In this document: positions 17,401 to 24,562 of the stretch, piece by piece | Layout of the letters: every line of letters starts with the position of its first letter | Numbering within the stretch: the stretch's first letter is position 1 | Source of the DNA: Actinomadura sp. WMMA1423 | GTDB lineage: Bacteria; Actinomycetota; Actinomycetes; Streptosporangiales; Streptosporangiaceae | Direction: 5' to 3' | NCBI RefSeq assembly: GCF_006547145.1 | Contig: NZ_CP041244.1 | Location: 1,984,001-2,048,000 of the forward strand | DNA length: 64,000 nucleotides | Notes under the pieces: model-generated | What the model was told of the DNA's origin: nothing | Database searches by the model: none | What the model saw: the letters and a program-made list of their open reading frames with translations, nothing else | Program-made: the position numbers and the translations under genes

Positions 17401-18611
17401 AGGAAGCGGCGGATAGGCGTGATGGACAGTTCCTTGGCGCGCTGCCCGACGGACCGCCGCGCCCATCGCGCGTGGTCGATCTGCTTGCTGCGGGCGAGGT
17501 CCTCCTCGAAGTGACCGTCCAGGGTCGCGGTGAGCTCCTGGTCGATGACGGCGAGCATGACCTCCTCGTCGTGGTCCATGGAGCGCCGGTTGAAGTTCGT
17601 GGACCCGATGAGCGAGACGATCCCGTCCATGGTGAGGATCTTCGTGTGCAGCATCGCCGGCTGGAACTGATGAATGCGCACACCGCATTTCAGGAGGTCC
17701 TCGTAATGCCGCTGACTGGCCAGGCGGCTCACGCGCTTGTCGGCGTGCGGGCCGGGGAGGAGCATGTCCACCTCGACCCCGCGCGCGACGGTCTCGCAAA
17801 GCAGATTGACGAAGTAGTCGTCGGGGGCGAAGTAGGCGGAGGCTATCCGCAGCCGCTTCTCGGCCAGTTGGAGGATGGCGCGGAGCAGGGTCTGCATGTC
17901 CTGCCAGCCGACGCTGGCCGACCCGCGCACGACCTGGACCACGGCGTCACCGACCGGCTCGTGCCCGACGAAGGTGTCCCGCTCGTCGAACAGGACGTCG
18001 TGGCACTCGGCCCAGTTCTGCGCGAACGCGGCTGCGATCCCGTCCACCGCGGGCCCGCGGACCCTGAAGTGGCTGTCGCGCCACTCGCTCTCGTCGCGGG
18101 CGTCCCCGCACCACTCCTCGGCGATGCCGACGCCGCCGGTGAAGGCCACCTGCTCGTCCACCACCAGCACCTTCCGGTGGCAGCGGTGGTTCTGCTTGAA
18201 CGGCGAGACGTAGACGGGCTTGCGGAACCAGGCGACCGTGACGCCCGCCCGCTCCATCTTCTGCACCAGGTCCTTCTCGATCTGCCAGGCGCCTATGCCG
18301 TCCAGCAGCAGCCGGACGCGGACGCCGCCGCGGGCGCGCTCCGACAGCGCGTCGGCGAATCGGTTCGCGATGTCTCCGCGCCAGTAGACGTAGGTCATCA
18401 TGTCGATGGTCCGCCGTGCTCCGGCGATCTCCTCCAGCATCCGCGGGAAGATCTCATCCCCGTTGCGAAGGGGGGTGACCTCGTTGCCCTCCGTCGCCGC
18501 CACACCGATCAGCCGCTCAAGGGATCGGCGGATCCGGTGCGCGCGGTCCTCGGACGGAGATGAGAGGAGGTCGTCTCCGGGGGTCACCGGTTGCTGCTGC
18601 GACACGGTCAT
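17397..18611 (-). CDS. phospholipase D-like protein, probable cardiolipin synthase
   Basis: 404 aa with two HKD motifs: HRKVLVVDEQVAFTGG (about residue 156) and HTKILTMDGIVSLIGSTN (about residue 329). Joins two phosphatidylglycerol molecules to cardiolipin in the best-known family members. No clear transmembrane helices precede the catalytic domains, so it resembles ClsB/YbhO-type soluble members. It is followed by a tail-to-tail overlap with the uridine-kinase-like gene. The 236-bp region upstream (18612-18847) holds its promoter and no recognisable gene. Confidence 0.88.
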   Translation of the reverse strand: MTVSQQQPVTPGDDLLSSPSEDRAHRIRRSLERLIGVAATEGNEVTPLRNGDEIFPRMLEEIAGARRTIDMMTYVYWRGDIANRFADALSERARGGVRVRLLLDGIGAWQIEKDLVQKMERAGVTVAWFRKPVYVSPFKQNHRCHRKVLVVDEQVAFTGGVGIAEEWCGDARDESEWRDSHFRVRGPAVDGIAAAFAQNWAECHDVLFDERDTFVGHEPVGDAVVQVVRGSASVGWQDMQTLLRAILQLAEKRLRIASAYFAPDDYFVNLLCETVARGVEVDMLLPGPHADKRVSRLASQRHYEDLLKCGVRIHQFQPAMLHTKILTMDGIVSLIGSTNFNRRSMDHDEEVMLAVIDQELTATLDGHFEEDLARSKQIDHARWARRSVGQRAKELSITPIRRFL

Positions 18612-18847
18612 CTGCCTTCTTCTCCTAACACCAGGCGGGCGATCAGCGAACTCGCGCCCTCACACCGAAAGCACGAAAGCGATCGCCGCTCGGCCGAGAT
18701 CAGTCCCCCCGGATTCGCGTTTCATGCCGCTCCCCCGCGCCTGAGAGCAAACCGACATTTCCGTATCACACATCGCACTCGAACAGATGCGGAGAGTGCG
18801 CATCTCACGCCGTCGCCGCGCGGCGGGACTTCCACGAATGCGGGCGC

Positions 18848-19243
18848 CTACCGAGCGCCAGACGCCCGTACCAGGCGCTCGATCCGCTCGGCGATGGCCG
18901 GGACGTCGTTCAGGTCATGGGTGGCGACGTCCATAACGGCGGTGAACAGTTCGTCCTCGGCTTCGGGGGCGAAGCGCGCCCCGTTCAGCTTGAGGAAGAC
19001 GTCGCTCGCCGCGAAGCCGACCCGCTTGTTCCCGTCAGTGAACGGGTGAGAGGTGGTGAGCGAGTGCAGCAGCGCGGCGGCCTTCTCGAAAAGGGTGGGG
19101 TAGGGGTCCACGCCGAAGGTCACCGTGGCCGGCCGAGCGGCCGCCGACGCGACCAGCCCGAAGTCCCGCACGTTGAGGTGCTCGCCGACGGCCCGGCGCC
19201 CGACGGCGACGATCTCCTCGCCCGTCAGGTAGCGCACGCTCAC
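18848..19243 (-). CDS. doc: Fic/Doc family toxin
   Basis: 131 aa, the size of Doc. Catalytic loop HPFTDGNKRVGF (residues 66-77) matches the Doc-type HxFxDxNKR motif. Preceding helices include YPTLFEKAAALLHSLTTS. Doc proteins phosphorylate EF-Tu and stall translation. The GTG start overlaps the antitoxin stop (GTGA), a standard toxin-antitoxin arrangement. Confidence 0.92.
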   Translation of the reverse strand: MSVRYLTGEEIVAVGRRAVGEHLNVRDFGLVASAAARPATVTFGVDPYPTLFEKAAALLHSLTTSHPFTDGNKRVGFAASDVFLKLNGARFAPEAEDELFTAVMDVATHDLNDVPAIAERIERLVRASGAR

Positions 19244-19443
19244 GCGTCGCCCAGCCGGTCCAGCAGGTTCCGGTGGTCGCGTGCCGTCTCGTCGGCGAGT
19301 CCGAGGACGTGGGCGAGTTCCCGGCGCTGCCGGTACTCCTCGAGAGCGGCGATCAGTATCGCGTTCTTGGACCGCTGCTCGGCCGTGGCCGCCTCATCGA
19401 GCCAGGCGTCCAGGTCGTCGGGAAGGCGAGCTGCGAAGGCCAT
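19240..19443 (-). CDS. ribbon-helix-helix antitoxin of Doc
   Basis: 67 aa: MAFAARLPDDLDAWLDEAATAEQRSKNAILIAALEEY has the strand-helix-helix pattern of Arc/CopG-type DNA-binding proteins (basic strand AARLP, helix DDLDAWLDEAA, then KNAILIAALEEY). The C-terminal part should neutralise Doc. It precedes the toxin gene and likely represses its own promoter at the 19474-19489 dyad. Confidence 0.85.
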   Translation of the reverse strand: MAFAARLPDDLDAWLDEAATAEQRSKNAILIAALEEYRQRRELAHVLGLADETARDHRNLLDRLGDA

Positions 19444-19473
19444 GCCGAGATTCTCCCTGCGTACGTGGATCTG

Positions 19474-19489
19474 GTATCACCGATGGTAC
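19474..19489. promoter_or_regulatory. imperfect 16-bp palindrome, toxin-antitoxin operator
   Basis: GTATCACCGATGGTAC matches its reverse complement at 12 of 16 positions and lies 31 bp upstream of the antitoxin ATG, where a promoter is expected. An RHH antitoxin would be expected to bind such a dyad. Confidence 0.45.
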
Positions 19490-19537
19490 TAGAGGTGGTC
19501 CGGGGTGCCAGAGGACCGCCGCGGGGACTGCCGAGGG

Positions 19538-19744
19538 TCACGTCAAGGCTAGGAAGTCCAGCACCCTGCTCCAGGTCAGTTCGGACGCGACGGAGTCGTG
19601 GTCGGGCGATTCGGGGTCGGTGCAGAAGTGGCCGACGCCCGGGTAGCGGAAGATCTCCAGCTCGGCACCGGTCGTCCGGGCCGACCGCCGCAATGCGGCG
19701 ACCTGCTCGGTCGGCGCGAAGTCATCGGGGTCGGCGGCGTGCAT
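19538..19744 (-). pseudogene. dienelactone hydrolase family remnant (C-terminal part)
   Basis: Only about 68 residues from HAADPDDFAP to the end are readable. GVGHFCTDPESPDHDSVASELTWSRVLDFL matches the C-terminal end of dienelactone hydrolase-like proteins, with the catalytic His in GHFCTD. The nucleophile elbow and catalytic Asp domain (about 130-150 residues) are missing, although the frame stays open for a short way upstream (LVGRPRLGSR). Best read as a decayed gene at the edge of an accessory island. Confidence 0.65.
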
Positions 19745-19913
19745 CCGCGAGCCGAGGCGGGGGCGGCCGACGAGCGCAGTGTGGCGCCTAGGGGCGCCTT
19801 GTCAGTGGCCATGCGTCGCTCCTCGCCGGTCACCGCCGGAGGCGGGTGGTATCCGTGTTCCTACCGTTGATCCGTCTCTTGCAGCGGGCCCGGCGGTGGG
19901 CGAAGTTGACCAC

Positions 19914-20363
19914 ATGAGCCTCTCCTTCTCCCATGACCACGTCGGCATCAACCTCACCCCCGAGGACCTCGACGCCACCATCGCCTGGTACACCCGGACG
20001 CTCGGCTTCACCGTCGACCGGCGGTTCGACGTCCACGGCATGACGTTCGTCTTCCTCGTCCACGGGAACGTCAAGATCGAACTCATGGCGGTCGCGTCGG
20101 TCCGCCAGGAGCCGACCGACGACGTCCTGTCGACCATGGCCCCGGCGCGCCTGCACCACTTCTGCCTCGCCGTCACCGATCTCGACGCGGCCGTCACCGA
20201 GCTGCGCGACCTGGGCGCGAACGTGATCGGCGACCCCATGACGATCGAGGAGCTCGGTCAGCGCATCGCGTTCATCAGCGACAACCTCGGCAACGTCATC
20301 GAACTCGCCGAACCCGGCACCTGGCCCGGTCAGGCCACCGTCACCGCCCCGGGCGCCCCTTGA
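19914..20363 (+). CDS. VOC superfamily (glyoxalase-like) protein
   Basis: 149 aa with two VOC half-modules: HDHVGINLTPEDLDATIAWYTRTLGF near the N-terminus and LHHFCLAVTDLDAAVTELRDLGANV in the middle, ending GNVIELAEPGTWPG. His in DHVG/HHFC and Glu in KIELMA/VIELAE are the expected metal ligands. Activity is not deducible (glyoxalase, epimerase or dioxygenase-like). Its last 23 bases overlap the convergent DUF397 gene. Confidence 0.82.
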   Translation: MSLSFSHDHVGINLTPEDLDATIAWYTRTLGFTVDRRFDVHGMTFVFLVHGNVKIELMAVASVRQEPTDDVLSTMAPARLHHFCLAVTDLDAAVTELRDLGANVIGDPMTIEELGQRIAFISDNLGNVIELAEPGTWPGQATVTAPGAP

Positions 20364-20535
20364 TCCGCTCGACCAGCCCCGCGAACTCCGCCAAGCTCAG
20401 CGCAAGGTGACCACCCTCCGGGTCCTTGGAATCACGCACGCCGATCCCCGCCCCCGGCGCGAGACGCCCCAACTCAACGCAGTCTTCATCGTTGACACCG
20501 CTGCTGCGAGTGCTCTTTCGCCATTGGACGTTCAT
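20341..20535 (-). CDS. DUF397 protein
   Basis: 64 aa with the hallmark WRKSTRSSG at residues 5-13, then DEDCVELG and GVRDSKDPEGGHLALSLAEFAGLVERIK, diagnostic of DUF397. Such small proteins partner with an XRE-DUF5753 regulator and control development or antibiotic production in streptomycetes. Its ATG overlaps the stop of that regulator (ATGA). Confidence 0.93.
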   Translation of the reverse strand: MNVQWRKSTRSSGVNDEDCVELGRLAPGAGIGVRDSKDPEGGHLALSLAEFAGLVERIKGRPGR

Positions 20536-21347
20536 GTGACCTGCTCCAAGTACCGCTCGACCAGGACGCGCGAGGCATCCTCCGAAAGGGCCTTCGCGCC
20601 GATACGGTCGAACCTAGCCCAAAGATCCCGCACCTCGCCCGGGGCTTCGATCAGCCGCCCGCCGTATTGGGCGCCCGCAAACGCGACATCCCGGCGTTCC
20701 AGGCTGATGATCTGGAAGGGACCGTCGAACCCTTCGTGAGCACCTGCCACAGGTTGAACGAAGCGAACAATGACCTGGGGCAGGTCCATCATCCCTCGAA
20801 GGTGTGCGAGCTGAGCTTTCATCACCTGTGGACCCCCGACGGAGGTGCGAAGCACCTCCTCTTCCAGGATCAAGTAGAAGAACGGCGGCTTCTCCCGGTC
20901 GAGCAAGACCTGTTGACGAGCCAGACGCCTGGCGACGGTGTCGTCGGCATCACCAGGGGCACCTGCCGTGGCCAGGGCACGCATGTAGTCCTCGGTTTGA
21001 AACGGCCTGGGAATCGACTTCCCGTGGTAGGCCCTGAACGCGGTCGCCTGCTCCTCGTATGGAACTAGCTGACGCCCCCAGTGGGGATCGTGAGTATTTC
21101 GGGCATACCACAGCAAGAGCTGCAATAGCCTTCCGGTGCCATACTTCTCATCCAATCTCGCAAGTTGGTCTTCCTGGGGTCGCTGACGCCCCGCTTCGAT
21201 GTTCGAAACAGTCGAGCGCGCAACACCAATGGTCTTGCCGCACTGAGTGAGCGACATCCCTTCTCTCTCACGCAGAAACCGCAGGTAGAAGGCTAGGAAG
21301 TGCCACAAGGAGATCTTCGGTTCAAGAGGATCGCGGACGATGGTCAT
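20532..21347 (-). CDS. XRE family regulator with DUF5753
   Basis: 271 aa from the ATG at 21347 (GGAGTGTCG upstream). N-terminal HTH: FLRFLREREGMSLTQCGKTIGVARSTVSNIEAGRQRP. The rest is a DUF5753 domain (RAYHGKSIPRPFQTEDYMRAL, VLEEEVLRTSVGG, LPQVIVRFVQPVAGAHEGFDGPFQII). It forms the typical actinomycete trio with DUF397 and the divergent ATP-binding protein. Codon usage is less GC-biased than in neighbouring genes, consistent with horizontal acquisition. Confidence 0.92.
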   Translation of the reverse strand: MTIVRDPLEPKISLWHFLAFYLRFLREREGMSLTQCGKTIGVARSTVSNIEAGRQRPQEDQLARLDEKYGTGRLLQLLLWYARNTHDPHWGRQLVPYEEQATAFRAYHGKSIPRPFQTEDYMRALATAGAPGDADDTVARRLARQQVLLDREKPPFFYLILEEEVLRTSVGGPQVMKAQLAHLRGMMDLPQVIVRFVQPVAGAHEGFDGPFQIISLERRDVAFAGAQYGGRLIEAPGEVRDLWARFDRIGAKALSEDASRVLVERYLEQVT

Positions 21348-21356
21348 CGACACTCC

Positions 21357-21386
21357 TGTTTTGTTTGGGTTCGCTAACACAAAACA
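21357..21386. promoter_or_regulatory. 8-bp inverted repeat between XRE and ATP-binding protein genes
   Basis: TGTTTTGT (21357-21364) and ACAAAACA (21379-21386) are exact reverse complements with a 14-base spacer, in the AT-rich divergent promoter region just upstream of the XRE gene. Likely autoregulatory site. Confidence 0.6.
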
Positions 21387-21448
21387 GTAGAGCGCCACAG
21401 TCATTCTTGTCCTAGGAAATTCGAAGTCCAGGCGAGGGCGAGGCATCC

Positions 21449-21874
21449 ATGGCAACGGCGGCCGGAGAAATGATCATTCCCTTGATGGGGTCCGCGGCGG
21501 CGGTGGGGATGGCGCGGACGCTTGCGGGGGCGCGATTTCATAAATGGGGTTATTCGCACATTCTTGACGATGCGTTGCTCATCGTCTCGGAGCTCGTCAC
21601 CAATGCGGCCCAGCGGACGCCGTGCGCGGAGTTGCGGCTCCAGGTCAGCCGGGACGCGCACGGGGTCATCATCGCCGTGTGGGACGGGGCGCCCGACCTT
21701 CCGCACGCCAAGCCGAAGGTCGAACTCACCCTCGAAGATCTCGACCTGTCCAAAGAGGCGTTCGACGACAACGGCGGCTGGGGCCTGCACATCGTCCAGG
21801 CCCTGTCCGCCGCGTGCGGGGCGACGCGCGACCCAGGCGGCGGCAAATGGGTCTGGGCCCGGATCATCCCGTGA
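21449..21874 (+). CDS. ATP-binding (RsbW-like HATPase) regulatory protein
   Basis: 141 aa HATPase_c_2 protein: N-box IVSELVTNAAQRT, G1-like VWDGAPDLP, and GGWGLHIVQALSAACG as G2. Anti-sigma-factor-like kinases of this size are abundant in Streptomyces and related genera and act by partner switching. Here it is divergent from the XRE-DUF397 pair, so it is probably part of the same signalling set. No sigma factor or anti-anti-sigma gene is present in the window. Confidence 0.85.
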   Translation: MATAAGEMIIPLMGSAAAVGMARTLAGARFHKWGYSHILDDALLIVSELVTNAAQRTPCAELRLQVSRDAHGVIIAVWDGAPDLPHAKPKVELTLEDLDLSKEAFDDNGGWGLHIVQALSAACGATRDPGGGKWVWARIIP

Positions 21875-21998
21875 GCCCTCGCCCATGCTTCATTAGCGCC
21901 ACGAAGATCCGCGACGCGGCGGCCGGAATCTCGTCGTTCCGTGAGGTGGAAGTCGCGGCCGGGGCTATGGGGTCAACATGCGCGGTCAGCCGGGGGCC

Positions 21999-22349
21999 TC
22001 ATGCGGTGGCGCGCAGTTCGGTCTCTGCCGCGCCGGCGTCGCCTTCCCCGACGATGACCCGGAACCGCAGGCCGAGGGCGTGCCCGAGCCGGTTCAGTAC
22101 GGCCAGGGTCGGAACTCCCCCTCCGCCGGATTCGATGCGGGATACCGCGGGCTGACGCATCCCGGCGCGGCGGGCCAGTTCGGTCTGGGACATGCGCAGC
22201 TCGGTCCGCCGAGCGTAGACGGCACGGCCGAGGGCGATCGCCAGGCGCGCCTCCTCGTGGGCGATCCGGTATTCGTCGGTGTCTCGCCTGGCGGCCAAGC
22301 CGGGGTGGTCGCCGAGAAGAATGTGCGGGCCGCTCCGCTGACTGCTCAT
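21999..22349 (-). CDS. XRE-type antitoxin, HigA-like
   Basis: 116 aa from the ATG at 22349. C-terminal HTH: RRTELRMSQTELARRAGMRQPAVSRIESGGGGVPTLAVLNRLGHALG. An N-terminal segment with DEYRIAHEEARLAIALG precedes it. It follows the Gp49-like toxin gene with a 4-bp ATGA overlap. Toxin-first order is characteristic of higBA. Confidence 0.85.
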   Translation of the reverse strand: MSSQRSGPHILLGDHPGLAARRDTDEYRIAHEEARLAIALGRAVYARRTELRMSQTELARRAGMRQPAVSRIESGGGGVPTLAVLNRLGHALGLRFRVIVGEGDAGAAETELRATA

Positions 22350-22606
22350 GGTCCCTCCGGACTCTCGATGACGCTGATGAGGTCGTGCCCGGGAAACCAG
22401 TAGGTGATCCGGATGTCCTGAGGGTGGAGATTGATCCGCAGCTCCCACACGCCGTCACCAAGAGGCCGGGACAGAGGCATGCCGGGGCAGGTGCCTTCGA
22501 TCGCGAGCATGCCGCACACCACGTCGGCACGCGCCGGCTGAGCAGGCGCGAGCGACATGAGCCAGTCGACGACTTCCGGCTCAGCCTGGATCTCGAACAG
22601 CCCCAT
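22346..22606 (-). CDS. HigB/RelE-like (phage Gp49-like) toxin
   Basis: 86 aa. Conserved features of the Gp49-like toxin fold are MPLSRPLGDGVWELRINL and DIRITYWFPGHDLI, the RelE-superfamily beta-sheet with Arg/Tyr residues used in ribosome-dependent mRNA cleavage. It is shorter than the usual 100-120 aa, ending soon after ISVIESPEG, so loss of a C-terminal helix is possible. The TATAAC at about 22615-22620 on the minus strand could be its -10 box. Confidence 0.8.
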   Translation of the reverse strand: MGLFEIQAEPEVVDWLMSLAPAQPARADVVCGMLAIEGTCPGMPLSRPLGDGVWELRINLHPQDIRITYWFPGHDLISVIESPEGP

Positions 22607-22634
22607 GCATCCAATGTTATAACCAACGCGCCCC

Positions 22635-22648
22635 TCGGCATCTGCCGA
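22635..22648. promoter_or_regulatory. 6-bp inverted repeat upstream of higB-like gene
   Basis: TCGGCA-TC-TGCCGA, perfect, 29 bp upstream of the toxin start and next to the TATAAC box. Likely HigA operator. Confidence 0.45.
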
Positions 22649-22744
22649 TGTGACTAGACCGGTATCCGGTCGGGCTGGTCGTAGGAGGCCATCCCTGTGG
22701 CGAAGACGTGCGCGGGGAGGGTTCGAAGGGGCGCGCCGGAGTGG

Positions 22745-24562
22745 TCAGGGGGTGAGGGAGTCGACTTCGGCGGAGGGGGCGCCGTCGGCTAGTTGCGGGT
22801 AGCCGGGGCCTCGGTCGAAGAAGGGGACGGGGCCGCGTTCGGCGCGCAGGCGGGCGCGGAGGGTCCCGGTCGCCTCGGTGTCCACCGCTCCGTCTGTCAG
22901 GATCACGCCGTAGTCGTCGCGGGCGCCGGTCACGGAGACCTTGCCGTCGCGGACGTCGGCGGCGACGCGGGAGGGGTCGCGGTTCAGCGGGTCGCCCCAG
23001 CCGCCCCCGCCCGTCGTGCGGATGCGGATGACCTGCCCGGCGCGGACGGGCCTGTCGTCCACGAGGCCGTCCATCTCCTCGCCGTCGATGTCGACGCGGA
23101 ACGGGCGTCCCGCGCGACCGCCGTTGACGCCCCAGCACGACAGGATGGAGCGGTCGGCGATCGACATGTAGTGGGCGTCGCGGAGCATGCGGATGTGCTT
23201 GTCGTAGCCGAGGCCGCCGCGGTGCTCCCCCGGGCCGCCGGAGTCGACGGCGAGGCCGAGGCGTTCGACGACGAAGGGCCAGCGGGCCTCGGCGAACTCG
23301 GCGGGGATGTTGCGGGAGTCGGGCACGACGTGGATGGTGTCCTCGCCGTCGGCGTAGTAGCGGCCGCCTGAGCCGCCGCCGAGCACCTCCCGCATCAGGT
23401 AGGGGCCGCGGTCGTCCTCCCCGTAGACGCCCGTGTAGCGGATCGTCTCCTGGTCGGCGGGCATCCGGCCGCCGGTCGCCTTGGCCAGGACGCCCGCGAG
23501 GACGCCGAGCAGCCGCAGGATGACGAACGTGCGGGCGTTGGTCGGGGCGGGGAACACGGGCGTGAGCAGCGTGCCCTTCTCCGGGAACCGCATCTCGATG
23601 AGCGGCACCACGCCCTCGTTGACGTCGAGTTCGGCGGCGCGCTCGGGGGTGTCGGCGAGGTTGCGCAGGACGGGCGCCAGCCACTTCTTCAGGAACACCC
23701 CGTCCGAATAGTCCCCGGCGTGGTTGATGGGACCCTTCGCCTGCGGGGACGTCCCGGTGAAGTCGATGGTCAGGGGGACGGCGGCCGCCTTGTCGACGGT
23801 CAGCGTGATGCGCTGCGCGTGCAGGCGGGGCGGGTCGACGCCGTCGTGCTCGGCGTAGTCCTCCCACACGAACGTCCCGTCCGGGATCTTGGCGAGCAGC
23901 TCGCGGCGGAACGTCTCGGTGGTCCGGTCGATGATGGCGTCGAAGCACGCCTCCACGTCGGCGCGGCCGTAGCGGGCGAAGAGCTCGCCGAGGCGGCGGG
24001 CGCCCATCAGGCACGCCGAGCACTCGGCGTCCAGGTCGCCGGCGAGCGAGTCGGGCATCCGCGAGTTGCGGGTCATGATGGCCAGCGCCGCCCGGTTCGG
24101 CACGCCCCGGTCCCACAGCTTGATCGGCGGGACCATGAGGCCCTCCTCGAACGCGCTGCGGGCGTGGCTCGGCATCGATCCGGGGACGGCGCCGCCGATG
24201 TCGTCGTGGTGGCCGAACGCCTGGACGAACGCGACCACCTCGTCCCCGTGGAACACCGGGACCGTCACGCACAGGTCCGGCAGGTGCCCGATGCCGCCTT
24301 CGGAGAGGTACACGTCGTTGTGGAAGAAGACGTCGCCGGGGCGCATCTCCTCCGGCGGGAAGTCGCGGGCGACGGGCTGGACGAGCGCCGAGTACGACCG
24401 TCCGGTCAGCTTGCGGAGGCGCCGGTCGTGGATCCCGGCGCGGAAGTCGTGCGCGTCCCGGATCATCGGGGAGCGGGCGGTGCGGGCGATGGCCGTCTCG
24501 ACCTCGCGCTCCACCGACGCCAGCGTGCCTTCGACGATCTCCAGCAGGATCGGGTCGGTCAT
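22745..24562 (-). CDS. hyuB: hydantoinase B/oxoprolinase family protein (HyuB)
   Basis: 605 aa. Contains RDAHDFRAGIHD, the metal-site region GDVFFHNDVYLSEGGIGHLPDL, FVQAFGHHDDIGGAVPGS, PTNARTFV, and the C-terminal GGGGWGDPLNRDP signature of HyuB. Works with HyuA in ATP-dependent opening of 5-membered cyclic amides (N-methylhydantoin, 5-oxoproline) or in related carboxylase-like reactions. Its ATG overlaps the hyuA stop (ATGA). Substrate unknown. The shared upstream motif links it to the catabolic block further right. Confidence 0.9.
   Translation of the reverse strand: MTDPILLEIVEGTLASVEREVETAIARTARSPMIRDAHDFRAGIHDRRLRKLTGRSYSALVQPVARDFPPEEMRPGDVFFHNDVYLSEGGIGHLPDLCVTVPVFHGDEVVAFVQAFGHHDDIGGAVPGSMPSHARSAFEEGLMVPPIKLWDRGVPNRAALAIMTRNSRMPDSLAGDLDAECSACLMGARRLGELFARYGRADVEACFDAIIDRTTETFRRELLAKIPDGTFVWEDYAEHDGVDPPRLHAQRITLTVDKAAAVPLTIDFTGTSPQAKGPINHAGDYSDGVFLKKWLAPVLRNLADTPERAAELDVNEGVVPLIEMRFPEKGTLLTPVFPAPTNARTFVILRLLGVLAGVLAKATGGRMPADQETIRYTGVYGEDDRGPYLMREVLGGGSGGRYYADGEDTIHVVPDSRNIPAEFAEARWPFVVERLGLAVDSGGPGEHRGGLGYDKHIRMLRDAHYMSIADRSILSCWGVNGGRAGRPFRVDIDGEEMDGLVDDRPVRAGQVIRIRTTGGGGWGDPLNRDPSRVAADVRDGKVSVTGARDDYGVILTDGAVDTEATGTLRARLRAERGPVPFFDRGPGYPQLADGAPSAEVDSLTP

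Noticed and set aside
19538..19744. A functional 68-aa gene.
   Set aside because: It matches only the C-terminal end of dienelactone hydrolases and lacks the nucleophile domain, so it was called a remnant.
22640..22648. Minus-strand TCGGCAGAT near higB as another copy of the shared motif.
   Set aside because: One mismatch in the TTGG core and it is part of a separate 6-bp dyad better explained as a HigA operator.
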